A DNA stretch of 64,000 nucleotides from JAFNAG01 sp963824985 (GTDB lineage: Bacteria; Acidobacteriota; UBA6911). The DNA lies in NCBI GenBank assembly GCA_963824985.1, contig CAWGRQ010000048.1, positions 38,469-102,468 of the forward strand. The letters run 5' to 3'. Shown one piece after another: positions 17,592 to 26,230 of this stretch; position 1 is the stretch's first letter, and every line of letters begins with the position of its first letter. Both the position numbers and the translations under genes were made by a program. The notes below the pieces were generated by a model, which did no database searches, was not told where the DNA came from, and saw nothing but the letters and a program-made list of their open reading frames with translations.

Positions 17592-18365
17592 GTGAACTCG
17601 ACGGATCTGATTGCCGGACTCGCGCGCCGCATGGCCACCGCTTCCCGGGTTACCATATTGACCGGCGCCGGTGTTTCCGCTGCCAGCGGCGTGCCGACCT
17701 TCCGGGGCATTGAAGGCCTCTGGAAAAACTACACTCCTGAAAAGCTCGCCACTCCGGAGGCATTTCGCCGCGATCCCAAACTGGTATGGGAATGGTATAA
17801 CTGGCGCCGCGAGATCGTCGCGCGGTGCAGCCCGAACGCCGCTCATTGCGTGATCGCCGACTGGAGCCGCCGCTACACTGGTCTGACTGTCATCACGCAG
17901 AACGTCGACGGGCTGCATGAGAGGGCAGGGGCCAGGAGTGTTGTTCGGTTTCACGGTTCCATCTGGGAGATCCTCTGCTGGCAGGGCTGTCCGGGAACGC
18001 CTGCGCGATGGTGGGACGACACCGTGCCTCTGCCTCAGATACCTCCGGCATGTCCCTATTGCGGTGGCCTGGCGCGTCCCGGAGTCGTCTGGTTTGGCGA
18101 AGCCATCGATGCCGAGATTCTGCAGCGTTCACTGGCGGCGGCCGATTGCGACCTGTTTTTAGCCGTGGGAACTTCCGCGGTTGTTTACCCGGCCGCCGGT
18201 CTGGCGACCGAGGCGCACCGTTCAGGCGCCTACACGGTGGAGGTCAATCCGGAAGTCACGCCCGCTTCCGGCGTCGTGGATCTGGCGATCCAGGGGAGGG
18301 CAGAGGAAATCCTGCCGGCCATAGACCGCATGATTCAGGAACGTCTGCCCATCACGAACGAATAG
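17592..18365 (+). CDS. cobB: NAD-dependent protein deacylase (class III sirtuin, CobB-type)
   Basis: 257 residues from a GTG at 17592, preceded by AAAGGA. The frame is open back to an ATG at 17487 overlapping gpsA, but that extension has no sirtuin similarity. NAD-binding motif GAGVSAASGVPTFRG, then ITQNVDGLHERAG, catalytic His in VRFHGS, and four zinc-binding Cys (LCWQGC and CPYC). Tyr and Arg of the YxxR signature are present in EWYNWRREI, which in class III sirtuins (SIRT5, E. coli CobB) selects succinyl- and malonyl-lysine. It removes acyl groups from protein lysines, releasing O-acyl-ADP-ribose and nicotinamide. Confidence 0.93.
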   Translation: MNSTDLIAGLARRMATASRVTILTGAGVSAASGVPTFRGIEGLWKNYTPEKLATPEAFRRDPKLVWEWYNWRREIVARCSPNAAHCVIADWSRRYTGLTVITQNVDGLHERAGARSVVRFHGSIWEILCWQGCPGTPARWWDDTVPLPQIPPACPYCGGLARPGVVWFGEAIDAEILQRSLAAADCDLFLAVGTSAVVYPAAGLATEAHRSGAYTVEVNPEVTPASGVVDLAIQGRAEEILPAIDRMIQERLPITNE

Positions 18366-18379
18366 CAGGATACGGTGCC

Positions 18380-18440
18380 GATCCGTGCGCAGGGCTTTTG
18401 CGGGCCCGAAAAACCCTGCCCGTGTTCTTCCGTGTCCGGA
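18380..18440. repeat. Dispersed intergenic palindromic repeat, copy a
   Basis: Contains GATCCGTGCGCAGGGCTTTT, GCGGGCCCG and then CCCGTGTTCTTCCGTGTCC. The same blocks recur near 45787-45850 and 51983-52043, and in part at 28272-28364. This copy lies between the convergent ends of the sirtuin and phosphohexomutase genes and may act as a terminator or mRNA-stabilising element. Confidence 0.6.
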
Positions 18441-18445
18441 TCGTT

Positions 18446-19795
18446 TCAGTCAATCAGGAGTCGTGCGCGATCCTCGACCGTGCGCCGGATGGCGGCGAGA
18501 TGTTCCTCGGTGTCGGCTTCGAAACGAAGCACCAGGACCGGCTGGGTGTTGGATGCCCTGACCAGTCCCCACCCGTGCTCGAACAGGATGCGGGCGCCGT
18601 CCACGTCGATGACCTGGTGGCTGCGTCGGAAGTCCGCGGTCAGGGCGCTCACGACATCGAACTTCTTCTCGTCCGGGCAATCGAGCCGGATCTCCGGGGT
18701 ATACACCGTGGGGGGCAGGCCGTCCAGCAGGCTGGAGAGCGGGCCGTCGATCCACGACAGGATCTCCAGCAGGCGTGCTCCGGCATATATGGCGTCGTCG
18801 TAGCCGAAATAGCGATCGGCGAAGAACAGGTGCCCGCTCATTTCGCCCGCGAGCGCCGCGTCGACCTCCTTCATTCTGGCCTTGATCAGCGAGTGACCCA
18901 CTTTCCACATGATGGGATTGCCGCCGTGGCCGCGGATATCGTCGAAAAGCGTTTGCGAACACTTGACCTCGGCGATGAATGTGGCTCCTGGGCGCTGCCG
19001 CAGGATGGCGCGGGAAAAGATCACCATAAGCTGATCTCCCCAGATAATCCTGCCGCTCTCATCGACCACGCCGATGCGATCCCCGTCGCCGTCGAATGCG
19101 ATCGCAAGGTCGGCGCGCTGCTCGCGCAGGGTAGCTATGGCGAAGCGCATGTTTTCCACGATGGTCGGGTCCGGGTGGTGGTGTGGGAAGCGGCTGTCCG
19201 GTTCGCAGAAGAGCTCAACCACGTCGCACCCCAGTTCGCGATAGAGCGGCACCCCCACAAACCCGCCGACGCCGTTGCCGGCGTCGACCACAACCTTCAA
19301 TTGCCGCGGTCCCATCCGGATCCCCGAGATGAGATGCCTGTGATAGAGCGGCAGCACGGACTTTTCCGCGGCTCCGCCGCCGCCGGAGGCGAAGGCGCGT
19401 GCCAGAGCGATATCGCGGATTTCCTTGATCTGCGGGCCGAAAATCGTGCTTCTGCCCAGACAGACCTTGAATCCGTTATTGTCGCTGGGATTGTGGCTTC
19501 CCGTGATCATTACACCGCCGTCGATGTTCTCCGTGAAGAGGGTAAAATAGAGCACCGGAGTCGGCACCAGTCCGACATCGAGCACGTCGCACCCGGTTTC
19601 GTTCAGGCCCTGAATCACGAGATCGCGGAACCGGGGCGAGCTCTCGCGGGCGTCGCGGCCGATGCCGATGCGACGGGCGTTGTGTCTGTGGTAGAAAGTT
19701 CCCAGAGCGCGCGCCAGGTCAAGCACCACCGCTTCGGTCAGATCCTTGCCCACCACTCCGCGGATATCGTACTCGCGAAAAATATTGGGATTCAT
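18446..19795 (-). CDS. Phosphomannomutase/phosphoglucomutase
   Basis: 449 residues, typical for the alpha-D-phosphohexomutase family of AlgC/ManB type; GGAGGAACCTT precedes the ATG. Interconverts hexose 1- and 6-phosphates for glycan precursor synthesis. Marks in order: N-terminal FREYDIRGVVGKDLTE, the phosphoserine loop TGSHNPSDNNGFK, the Mg-binding loop FDGDGDRIGV, the sugar-specificity loop AGEMSGHLFF, and the phosphate-binding loop RASNTQPVLVLRFEA. It precedes nothing on its own strand, while the SDR gene lies 12 nt upstream, so the two form an operon. Whether Man or Glc is the main substrate cannot be told from sequence. Confidence 0.95.
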   Translation of the reverse strand: MNPNIFREYDIRGVVGKDLTEAVVLDLARALGTFYHRHNARRIGIGRDARESSPRFRDLVIQGLNETGCDVLDVGLVPTPVLYFTLFTENIDGGVMITGSHNPSDNNGFKVCLGRSTIFGPQIKEIRDIALARAFASGGGGAAEKSVLPLYHRHLISGIRMGPRQLKVVVDAGNGVGGFVGVPLYRELGCDVVELFCEPDSRFPHHHPDPTIVENMRFAIATLREQRADLAIAFDGDGDRIGVVDESGRIIWGDQLMVIFSRAILRQRPGATFIAEVKCSQTLFDDIRGHGGNPIMWKVGHSLIKARMKEVDAALAGEMSGHLFFADRYFGYDDAIYAGARLLEILSWIDGPLSSLLDGLPPTVYTPEIRLDCPDEKKFDVVSALTADFRRSHQVIDVDGARILFEHGWGLVRASNTQPVLVLRFEADTEEHLAAIRRTVEDRARLLID

Positions 19796-19807
19796 AAGGT
19801 TCCTCCG

Positions 19808-20560
19808 TCAGCGGCTGGCGAGACCGCCGCAGATTTCGCCGCCGTCCAGGGTATAGACGTGGCCGGTGATATAAGCGGCATCGTCCGATGCGAGGAAGGC
19901 GAACAGGGCCCCCACCTCTTCCGGTCGTGCGTGCCGCCGCAACGGAATCTTCAGGTTTACCTGTTCGAGCATTTCGTCGGTGTATTCGGCGCGCTGCATG
20001 GGAGTGAGGACATATCCCGGGGCTACCGCATTGACTCGAACCGCGGGCGCCAGCTCGAGCGCCATCGACCGCGTGAGTTCGATGACGCCGGCCTTGGTTG
20101 CATTGTAGTCGGCATAGTAGGGGTATCCCATGATGCCGTTCGTGGATGCGGTGTTCAGAATGACTCCGCTGCCGCGCTGCACCATGTGGCGGGCGGCGCT
20201 CTGGGCAACATAAAAATTCCCGGTCAGATTGACGGCCACCACCTGTGCCCACTCCTCCGGAGTGATCTTGAGAAACGGGTGGCGGATGCTGATGCCGGCG
20301 TTGTTGATCAGGATGTCCACGCTGCCCATGAGATGCAAACAGGTTTCGAAGGCCGACTGAACCTGATCGAGGCTAGATACGTCGGCTGGCACTGTGCCGG
20401 ACAGGTCCGGCAGTTCTTCAAGGATTTTTGCCAGGCCGCGTTCATCCTTGTCGAGCACGCAGACGCGGGCTCCCTCTTCCAGAAACCGCCCGGCGGCCGC
20501 TGCTCCGATGCCGCTGGCGCCGCCGGTGATCAAGACCCTTTTGCCCCTGAGTCCCCGCAT
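19808..20560 (-). CDS. SDR family NAD(P)-dependent oxidoreductase
   Basis: 250 residues from the ATG at 20560, with GGAGGGGTTCGG upstream; the frame runs further upstream without similarity. Classical short-chain dehydrogenase: cofactor motif TGGASGIG, structural NNAG, catalytic Ser in STNGIMGY and YNATK with the catalytic Tyr and Lys, and the C-terminal ITGHVYTLDGGE. An Asp at the end of beta-strand 2 (VLDKDE) favours NAD(H). The substrate is unknown. It is followed 12 nt later by the phosphohexomutase gene, which hints at a sugar-related substrate, but only by position. Confidence 0.9.
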   Translation of the reverse strand: MRGLRGKRVLITGGASGIGAAAAGRFLEEGARVCVLDKDERGLAKILEELPDLSGTVPADVSSLDQVQSAFETCLHLMGSVDILINNAGISIRHPFLKITPEEWAQVVAVNLTGNFYVAQSAARHMVQRGSGVILNTASTNGIMGYPYYADYNATKAGVIELTRSMALELAPAVRVNAVAPGYVLTPMQRAEYTDEMLEQVNLKIPLRRHARPEEVGALFAFLASDDAAYITGHVYTLDGGEICGGLASR

Positions 20561-20779
20561 CCGAACCCCTCCTGCAAAGCACTGAAGATAGGCTGTTCGC
20601 GGGCATGATGCAATTGTTTTCCGCTTCAGGCACGATATGGTAAGGTTCTGCCGGTGGGATCTTCGCGACTGCCGGGAAACCGGGAATCTCCGCCTGTCCG
20701 CACGGCATAGCGGGGCAGGGAAGGATCGGAAAAGAGGGTTCCATACCCGATCCCAAAGGTCGTCATCAAGAGGTGGCTC

Positions 20780-21319
20780 ATGATCCGGGCGCAGCTCATT
20801 CTCCAGGAACTTAAACACAACGGGGTGACACACGTCGTCGGGCTTCCCGACAATTCATCCGCAGCCCTGCTGAAACTCCTGCAGAGTGAGACGGACATCA
20901 GGTTCGTGGCCGTGACGCGCGAAGGGGAGGCCTTTGCCCTGGCCGCGGGTTTGTGGATCGGAGGGCAATCTCCGGTCGTGCTGGTGCAGAACACCGGGTT
21001 TTTCGAGAGCGGCGACAGCCTCCGCGGCACCGCCATCCGCATGAGAATTCCGCTGGTCTGCCTGATTACCTACCGCGGGTATAGGAAGATAGCGGGCCTG
21101 CAAGATAGCGGGATGCTCCCGGAAGTGAACGCCGAAACTCTCAGCCAGGCTCATCTTGACTCGGCTGCGCTCATTACCGAGCCGACCCTCAAGGCATGGG
21201 GAGTGCCATTCGATTTTATGCGCGGCGATGATGATGTGCCGAAAGTGTTTGCTGCCTTCCGGAAGGCGGCCGAGGGCGCGCAACCGGTTGCCCTTCTGAT
21301 CACGGAGGACATGAGTTGA
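20780..21319 (+). CDS. ThDP-dependent decarboxylase, alpha (PYR) subunit, sulfopyruvate decarboxylase-like
   Basis: 179 residues; GAGGTGGCTC precedes the ATG. Resembles the pyrimidine-binding half of ThDP decarboxylases: MIRAQLILQELKHNGVTHVV, the conserved Glu in VAVTREGEAFALAAG that activates the cofactor, and LVQNTGFFESGDSLRG. Its length fits ComD (alpha subunit of sulfopyruvate decarboxylase) and the first half of phosphonopyruvate decarboxylase. The beta subunit is encoded 48 nt downstream. No comA/B/C or phosphonate genes are in the window, so sulfopyruvate, phosphonopyruvate or another 2-oxo acid remain possible. Confidence 0.75.
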   Translation: MIRAQLILQELKHNGVTHVVGLPDNSSAALLKLLQSETDIRFVAVTREGEAFALAAGLWIGGQSPVVLVQNTGFFESGDSLRGTAIRMRIPLVCLITYRGYRKIAGLQDSGMLPEVNAETLSQAHLDSAALITEPTLKAWGVPFDFMRGDDDVPKVFAAFRKAAEGAQPVALLITEDMS

Positions 21320-21367
21320 AACGGCGGATGCAGCCCTGCTCGGGGCCTGCGTTCGCATGGGAAATCG

Positions 21368-21994
21368 ATGCTGACAAAGGATGAGCTGCTCAAACCCCTG
21401 GCCGACGCGCGCGGGGATGCCGTGGTGGTTACCTGCATGGGCGTCACGCGCCCCTGGGGAAAGCATTCGCAGAGTGATTTTGATTTTGCCTCGGCGGACA
21501 GCGCGATGGGGCACACGGCGGACCTCGCCCTCGGTATTGCCCTGGCGCATCCCGAGCGGCAGGTAATCTGCTTGAACGGCGACGGCAGCATGCTCATGTC
21601 TTTGGGCACGCTGGTTACGGCGGCTCAGGCGGCGGCAGGGAATTTCATCCTGTTCGTCATTCAGAACGACAGTTACGAAATCACCGGCAATCAGCCGATC
21701 CCAGGGGCCGGTCGGATTGATTTCTCTGAATTGGCGCGTGGCGCCGGGTTCGCCGCAGTGTTTTCTTTTGAAGATGCGGACGATTATGCCTCATCCTTGC
21801 CGGCGGTGTTGTCGTCCGCTGGACCGGTTCTGGTGGTTGTGAAGGTGGAGCCTGGCTCCGAAGGCCCGATCAGCCGCAGCCAGAGGGAGGAGGCTCCCTA
21901 TTTGAGAGTTTCCATCGCCGAGTCGGCACGCGGGCTGCGCCGCGCCCTCACCGAACCCCCGCGTGCGCCCCGGGCGCATGACAGGCTGCTTTGA
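21368..21994 (+). CDS. ThDP-dependent decarboxylase, beta (PP) subunit, sulfopyruvate decarboxylase-like
   Basis: 208 residues. Carries the diphosphate-binding motif: NGDGSMLMSLGTLVTAA, ending in FVIQND (GDG to N, about 30 residues). The region DSAMGHTADLALGIAL is typical of the PP half of decarboxylases. The length is near that of ComE (about 190) plus a 20-residue tail. It pairs with the PYR subunit just upstream; the active site would form at the interface. Sequence immediately 5' of the ATG is a weak ribosome binding site (GGGAAATCG), so translation may depend on the upstream gene. Confidence 0.75.
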   Translation: MLTKDELLKPLADARGDAVVVTCMGVTRPWGKHSQSDFDFASADSAMGHTADLALGIALAHPERQVICLNGDGSMLMSLGTLVTAAQAAAGNFILFVIQNDSYEITGNQPIPGAGRIDFSELARGAGFAAVFSFEDADDYASSLPAVLSSAGPVLVVVKVEPGSEGPISRSQREEAPYLRVSIAESARGLRRALTEPPRAPRAHDRLL

Positions 21995-22015
21995 AAACAG
22001 AGGGAAAGGCGACAA

Positions 22016-22134
22016 CCTTCGGGATCGGTATCGGGTCGCAATCGCAGTCCCAATCGGCCTTCCCAGTCCGAAACAGTCGATTGCGATTGCGATAGCGATT
22101 CCGACCCCGACAATTGCCAAACATAGAGGCACGA
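22016..22134. repeat. Low-complexity inverted repeat followed by a dispersed 34-nt repeat
   Basis: Two arms of degenerate GATCGGTATCGGG / GCAATCGCAGTC units face each other around a short spacer, giving an imperfect long hairpin. The right-hand 34 nt (22101-22134, CCGACCCCGACAATTGCCAA and on) recur as the complement at 35600-35633 with few differences. It lies between the convergent ThDP decarboxylase and pseudokinase genes. Confidence 0.6.
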
Positions 22135-22192
22135 CCTTTTATGCGTAGCAGGATACGCCCGGGGTGCAGAGGAGGCCGGTGACACATGCCCG

Positions 22193-25100
22193 CTACCGGT
22201 CGATGGCCTTCAATTCACCCCACGTTCGCAGGAGCGCCTGAGCCGACTGGGGATCCTGGAGTTTGAACGAGGACATTTCTTTGCCATCGGTTGCGAACTC
22301 GATCACGGCCGTCCGATCCTCAATTCTGAGTTGCAGAATCTTGAAGGGCAGATTGAAGCCGTGGGATCCTGAGCCGGGCCTGAAGACCACGTCGTAGTAA
22401 TTTACGACCAGTTCGCCCTTGCAGCTGCCCCGGAACAGGCCGTGAGTATGCTCGACTGCAAATCGGTAGACCTGCTCTTTCGCCTTGTTTTTTCGCATCC
22501 GGTCGCGGTCGGCATCGGTCATCGGTCTGACGGCCTGTTTCGAAAGGTCATAGATCAATGAGGCCTGTTGACCATTGGCGAAGGTCTGATTGGAAATGAT
22601 CTCGAGCCCGGAGCCCCCCCTGACCGACAGCTTATGCTTGCCGGCAGGCACCGATTGATTGACAAGTTCGCCGTTGTTCCCGATGGGCTGATCATCAAAC
22701 ATCAGCTGGCCGCGGTCGGAAATGGGATAGATGCTCAGGGTGGCGCTGCCAGGCTCAGAGCCCGACTCGGCACGACGCCGAAGTTCGGGCAGATTGGGAT
22801 CGTTGGGATTGAGGCGTCCGACATGTTCGAGGGCCAGAGCGGCCTCGGGATACCTGCGGGCGGCGAGGGCGGCCTCATACGCCTTCAGGTTCTGCTGCAA
22901 TTCGGCGGTGCGATTGCGCAGGTCCTGCGCCACCGCCAGCTGGGGATCCTGGGCCAGTTGCCCGTCGGCGACGCGGAGCGCCGCGTCATAGTTTCCCTGA
23001 CGATAGAAAGTCTCGATCTCGCGTGTAAGCGTTTCGCCCGCTTTTTGGCGCCGGGCAGCTTCCTGCTGTCTTGCCTGCTCGGAGGCGAGATTCCGAGCCA
23101 ACTCGGCGTTTTTGGCTTCGAGCCGCTTGCGCAGAGAGACAACCTCGCTGCCGCCGGGACGAAGCAGCTCGGCTTTATCCAAATCTGCCTTGGCTTTGTC
23201 GAGCTTTCCGTTCCTGATCGCCGTGGAGGCGCTGGCCAGCAGTGTTTTCACTTGCTGCGACGCAGGATCCGGTTCTTTCACCGGCGCGCTTTCGCGTTCA
23301 ATCCGCGCCAGTTCATCGATGGCCGGGGCAAAATCCGGATCTGTTTCCAGCAGCCGCTGCAGGAAGATCCTGCTGTCCGCGTTGCGGCCGGCAGCGCTCA
23401 GGGCACGCGCTTCGTCCAGCAGGATATTGCGGCGTTCGGATAAAAGGCGATCTCCCGCGAGGCCGGGATCCATCGATTCAGCGCCCATGGGAGAGAGCAC
23501 ACCGCTCGCGGCCGGGGGCGGCAGGACCGATCGGACTTGTGTCGCACCCGTTTCGGGACGGTTCCTCATCCAGGACGGGACGGCGATGGCGAGCGCGAGC
23601 AGCAGCGCCGCCGCGCAGATCCAGAGATTGGTCCTTTTCAGATTCCAGGATGAGCGTGCTGGACGTGCCGGTATTGCCTCGCCCCTTGGGGCGCCCGGCG
23701 AATCGGGGAACTCGCCCTGCGCTCGGACTCGTGCGGCGCGTGGAGGCGCCATCGCTGCCCGGGGTTCGATCGCCGAACGGGCCGCGGAGCGCTCCTGCTT
23801 CGGCCGGAACGGTTCGCGCCCGACTCCTGAGGTCGGAGGCCCGGGCGAGGCGGCCACCGGGTTGGTACGTTCTTCCGCGGGCATGGGCTCGGAACTCCCC
23901 TTCAAGGAAGGCTCGGCTGCCTTCCGTATCAGATCCTGCCCCTGATCTATGTTTCTTAAAAGCTCGTACACGAGATCCTGAGCGAGAGGACGCTTCGATT
24001 GCGAAGACTCCGCGGCCGCGCGAGCCGACGCGGCCACGGGAGAAGGCGAAGGCGGTCCTTCCGGTGCTGCTTCTGAACCCCGAGGCTGGGGCGGCTCCTT
24101 CACCTGTTTGTGGGCCTGCATGAAGGCATCTTGAGGCACAGGAGGTTGTATCGGAAGGGGCTGCGCCATGGCTGCCGGGACATCGCCGCTAGGGATGGCG
24201 GAATCTTCGTTTCGTGGGCCTGATTCTTCAATTGCCGTTAAGGATATGCAGCCCGGATCGGTCGCGCTCAGCAGCAGGTCGTGGTATTCGGCAAGCGACG
24301 TCAGCAATCGATTGAGAGTCTGATAGTCCGGCGCCGTGCGTCCGCGTAAGGCCTGATCCACCTCGTTGGCGAGCACCGCGAGGCCGGGTTCCGCACCGTG
24401 TTTGCGGGCTGCGTGTCTCAGGCGCGGCGCCGCGGCTTGAAGTTCAATGCGCATGAGCTCCGAATCTTCCGCCAACTCCGCGAGCAGCTGCCGGCTGGCC
24501 GCCACGATCTCCGCCGGTCCGGAGAACCGCTCCTCCGGGTCTTTGGCCAGACATTTCTCCAGGATGGGCCACAGGTTCATGGGGAACTCGGGAAACTGCT
24601 CTACGGTCGGGAAATGGGTCAGCTGCAGGATATTTTCGCGCACCTTGCCGCTGTCGGCATCGTGGAAGGGATGCATGCCGGTGACAAATTCATAAAAAAT
24701 GAGGCCCAGAGAAAAGACCTCGGACGGGGGGGCAATATCCAGGCCCTGCAATTGTTCCGGAGACAGGTAGGCACTTGATTTCCGGCCTGTGACGGACAGG
24801 ACCGGCGCATGTGGGGGCAAACAGCCGACATCGAAGTTGGTGAGCTTGACCGTGCCGTCCGGCAAAATATGGATGTTGCCGGGCTCGAGGTTGCGGTGCC
24901 GGATTCCAAGCCCATGTGCGTGACCCAGAGCAGAGGCTGCCTGAAGCATGACTGCGATCTTCCGTTCCACCGGCATCAAGGCATGCTCGGCGATGAGCGT
25001 TCGCAGGTCCTTACCCTGCAACCACTCCAGCACCATGAAACCCCGCCCGGCGTCGATTCCGTAATCGAATATCCGGGCGACATTTGGATGCTCCAAAGCC

Positions 25101-25285
25101 GCCAGGGTCCGGCACTCGGCGCTGAACCGATCGCGAAGGGACTCATTCCACTGGATGTCGGGGCCGAATGTGCGGATCTCGACGTGGCGCTGGTGTGCAC
25201 TGTCATACGCCTTGTATACGGTTACGCCGGGTTCCGTTTCCTGCTGTTCCAGAAATCCGTACTGCTCCAAAGTATCCATAGTCAT
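22193..25285 (-). CDS. Membrane-anchored Ser/Thr protein kinase homologue lacking catalytic residues (predicted pseudokinase)
   Basis: 1030 residues. Residues 1-280 have the protein kinase fold of bacterial PknB-like kinases. Three key positions are changed: the VAIK lysine is Arg38 (HVEIRTF), the HRD aspartate is Asn132 (HRNLEPGN), and DFG is Asn150-Phe-Asp (TNFDVG). The C-lobe APE-like segment (YLSPEQLQG) and the helix C Glu57 remain. A Pro/Ala-rich linker follows (about 340-545), then one membrane helix at about 550-570 (LWICAAALLLALAIAVPSW), TPR-like helices, a PEGA-like beta segment (SIYPISDRGQLMFDDQPIG), and a C-terminal PH-like domain of about 90 residues. It probably binds or scaffolds rather than phosphorylates. 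It stands alone, divergent from the DUF302 gene. Confidence 0.8.
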   Translation of the reverse strand: MTMDTLEQYGFLEQQETEPGVTVYKAYDSAHQRHVEIRTFGPDIQWNESLRDRFSAECRTLAALEHPNVARIFDYGIDAGRGFMVLEWLQGKDLRTLIAEHALMPVERKIAVMLQAASALGHAHGLGIRHRNLEPGNIHILPDGTVKLTNFDVGCLPPHAPVLSVTGRKSSAYLSPEQLQGLDIAPPSEVFSLGLIFYEFVTGMHPFHDADSGKVRENILQLTHFPTVEQFPEFPMNLWPILEKCLAKDPEERFSGPAEIVAASRQLLAELAEDSELMRIELQAAAPRLRHAARKHGAEPGLAVLANEVDQALRGRTAPDYQTLNRLLTSLAEYHDLLLSATDPGCISLTAIEESGPRNEDSAIPSGDVPAAMAQPLPIQPPVPQDAFMQAHKQVKEPPQPRGSEAAPEGPPSPSPVAASARAAAESSQSKRPLAQDLVYELLRNIDQGQDLIRKAAEPSLKGSSEPMPAEERTNPVAASPGPPTSGVGREPFRPKQERSAARSAIEPRAAMAPPRAARVRAQGEFPDSPGAPRGEAIPARPARSSWNLKRTNLWICAAALLLALAIAVPSWMRNRPETGATQVRSVLPPPAASGVLSPMGAESMDPGLAGDRLLSERRNILLDEARALSAAGRNADSRIFLQRLLETDPDFAPAIDELARIERESAPVKEPDPASQQVKTLLASASTAIRNGKLDKAKADLDKAELLRPGGSEVVSLRKRLEAKNAELARNLASEQARQQEAARRQKAGETLTREIETFYRQGNYDAALRVADGQLAQDPQLAVAQDLRNRTAELQQNLKAYEAALAARRYPEAALALEHVGRLNPNDPNLPELRRRAESGSEPGSATLSIYPISDRGQLMFDDQPIGNNGELVNQSVPAGKHKLSVRGGSGLEIISNQTFANGQQASLIYDLSKQAVRPMTDADRDRMRKNKAKEQVYRFAVEHTHGLFRGSCKGELVVNYYDVVFRPGSGSHGFNLPFKILQLRIEDRTAVIEFATDGKEMSSFKLQDPQSAQALLRTWGELKAIDR

Positions 25286-25535
25286 GGCGCCTGGGCAAAG
25301 ATCAAGTTGGCTGCATAAGCGGACGGCGGGCCGGGGACACCATCATCTGCCGGGTTGTAAGGCTTCCAGGTATCTTATCGGCATCACCCGACTGAGGATT
25401 CCATGAATTTGTGTACCGGTGGGACAGGGGAGTGTGGTCCTATCGCGTAGAATGTTACAATAAACGCTAAGGCGGGGTATCCGGCCGCCCGCGGCGGCCA
25501 TTGCAGCCTGGCCCCAATATCAAAGGAGATCTGCC

Positions 25536-25919
25536 ATGTTACTCGTCGTGGAATCGAAGAAGACGCTGATTGAAGTCTGTGATGCAATGCAGGCCGCCGT
25601 GCAGAAACACAAGTTCGGGGTGCTGGGCACTCATAACCTGAAAGAAACGATGGCCAAAAAGGGGGTTGCATTCGAGCGGGATTGCATCATTTTCGAGGTC
25701 TGCAACCCGATCCAGGCCAAGCGGGTGCTGGAGTCCGACATGGAGGTCTCGACGGCTCTCCCATGCCGCATCTCGGTTTATACGGATGGCGGCAGGGTCA
25801 GGCTGGCAACCATCAAGCCAACCCAGATGCTGGCCATGTTCCAGGTTCCCGAACTGGCATCCGTGGCCCGCGAAGTTGAGGCTGCGATTGCCGCAATTAT
25901 GAATGAAGCCGCAGGCTAG
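25536..25919 (+). CDS. DUF302 family protein
   Basis: 127 residues; AAAGGAGATCTGCC precedes the ATG. DUF302 marks: GVLGTHNLKETMAKKGV, then CIIFEVCNPIQAKRVLES, and LPCRISVYTDGGRVRLATIK. The family has a small alpha/beta fold whose function is unproven; members often sit near heavy-metal or redox genes, and the Cys in EVCNP and LPCR are conserved. Here it is transcribed divergently from the pseudokinase and nothing in the context points to a partner. Confidence 0.85.
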   Translation: MLLVVESKKTLIEVCDAMQAAVQKHKFGVLGTHNLKETMAKKGVAFERDCIIFEVCNPIQAKRVLESDMEVSTALPCRISVYTDGGRVRLATIKPTQMLAMFQVPELASVAREVEAAIAAIMNEAAG

Positions 25920-26009
25920 CATGTGCGAGGAACACTGACGACGTTCTGATTGGAGCGGGAATCGACGGTGCGCACAATGTAAAAGCAGGTTTTACAATTA
26001 ACGGAATCA

Positions 26010-26228
26010 TTGCGTTTGCCTGTCGGCGTTCGGACTCTTATCATTTCAATGTTGGTTTTTTTATTCATTGGTCGGACGTGCGAGTGGTCGGGTGCGATAC
26101 AACCCATTGTTCCGATACATTTGCCGGTTGGCATTCAGATCAATGTCAATCTCCATCCTGAAATCAATCAAGCGCATTTACCGGCCGGCATGAGTCCGTT
26201 TTCGGGCGAGCCGCTCTTGCGAGGCTGA
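26010..26228 (+). CDS. Possible 72-residue exported peptide directly upstream of a radical SAM gene
   Basis: A short frame that ends 2 nt before the TTG start of the B12-type radical SAM gene. The first start is a TTG at 26010; an ATG at 26049 (MLVFLFIG...) is an alternative. It has a hydrophobic N-terminal segment (TLIISMLVFLFIG) that could act as a signal or anchor, and the motif LP(V/A)G occurs three times (LPVGVRT, LPVGIQI, LPAGMSP), with matching repeats at DNA level. The ribosome binding site is weak. It could be a small substrate or leader peptide, or merely an open frame over repeated DNA. Confidence is low. The rest of 25920-26230 shows nothing else. Confidence 0.3.
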   Translation: MRLPVGVRTLIISMLVFLFIGRTCEWSGAIQPIVPIHLPVGIQINVNLHPEINQAHLPAGMSPFSGEPLLRG

Positions 26229-26230
26229 CA

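Noticed and set aside
18008..20608. 866-codon plus-strand open frame antisense to the phosphohexomutase and SDR genes
   Set aside because: The two minus-strand genes have complete catalytic motifs and good ribosome binding sites. The long antisense frame follows from high GC at third codon positions and has no family signature.
22016..22134. Possible CRISPR array from the repeated GATTGCGAT units
   Set aside because: The units are short, degenerate and contiguous, with no spacers and no cas genes; it is a low-complexity inverted repeat.
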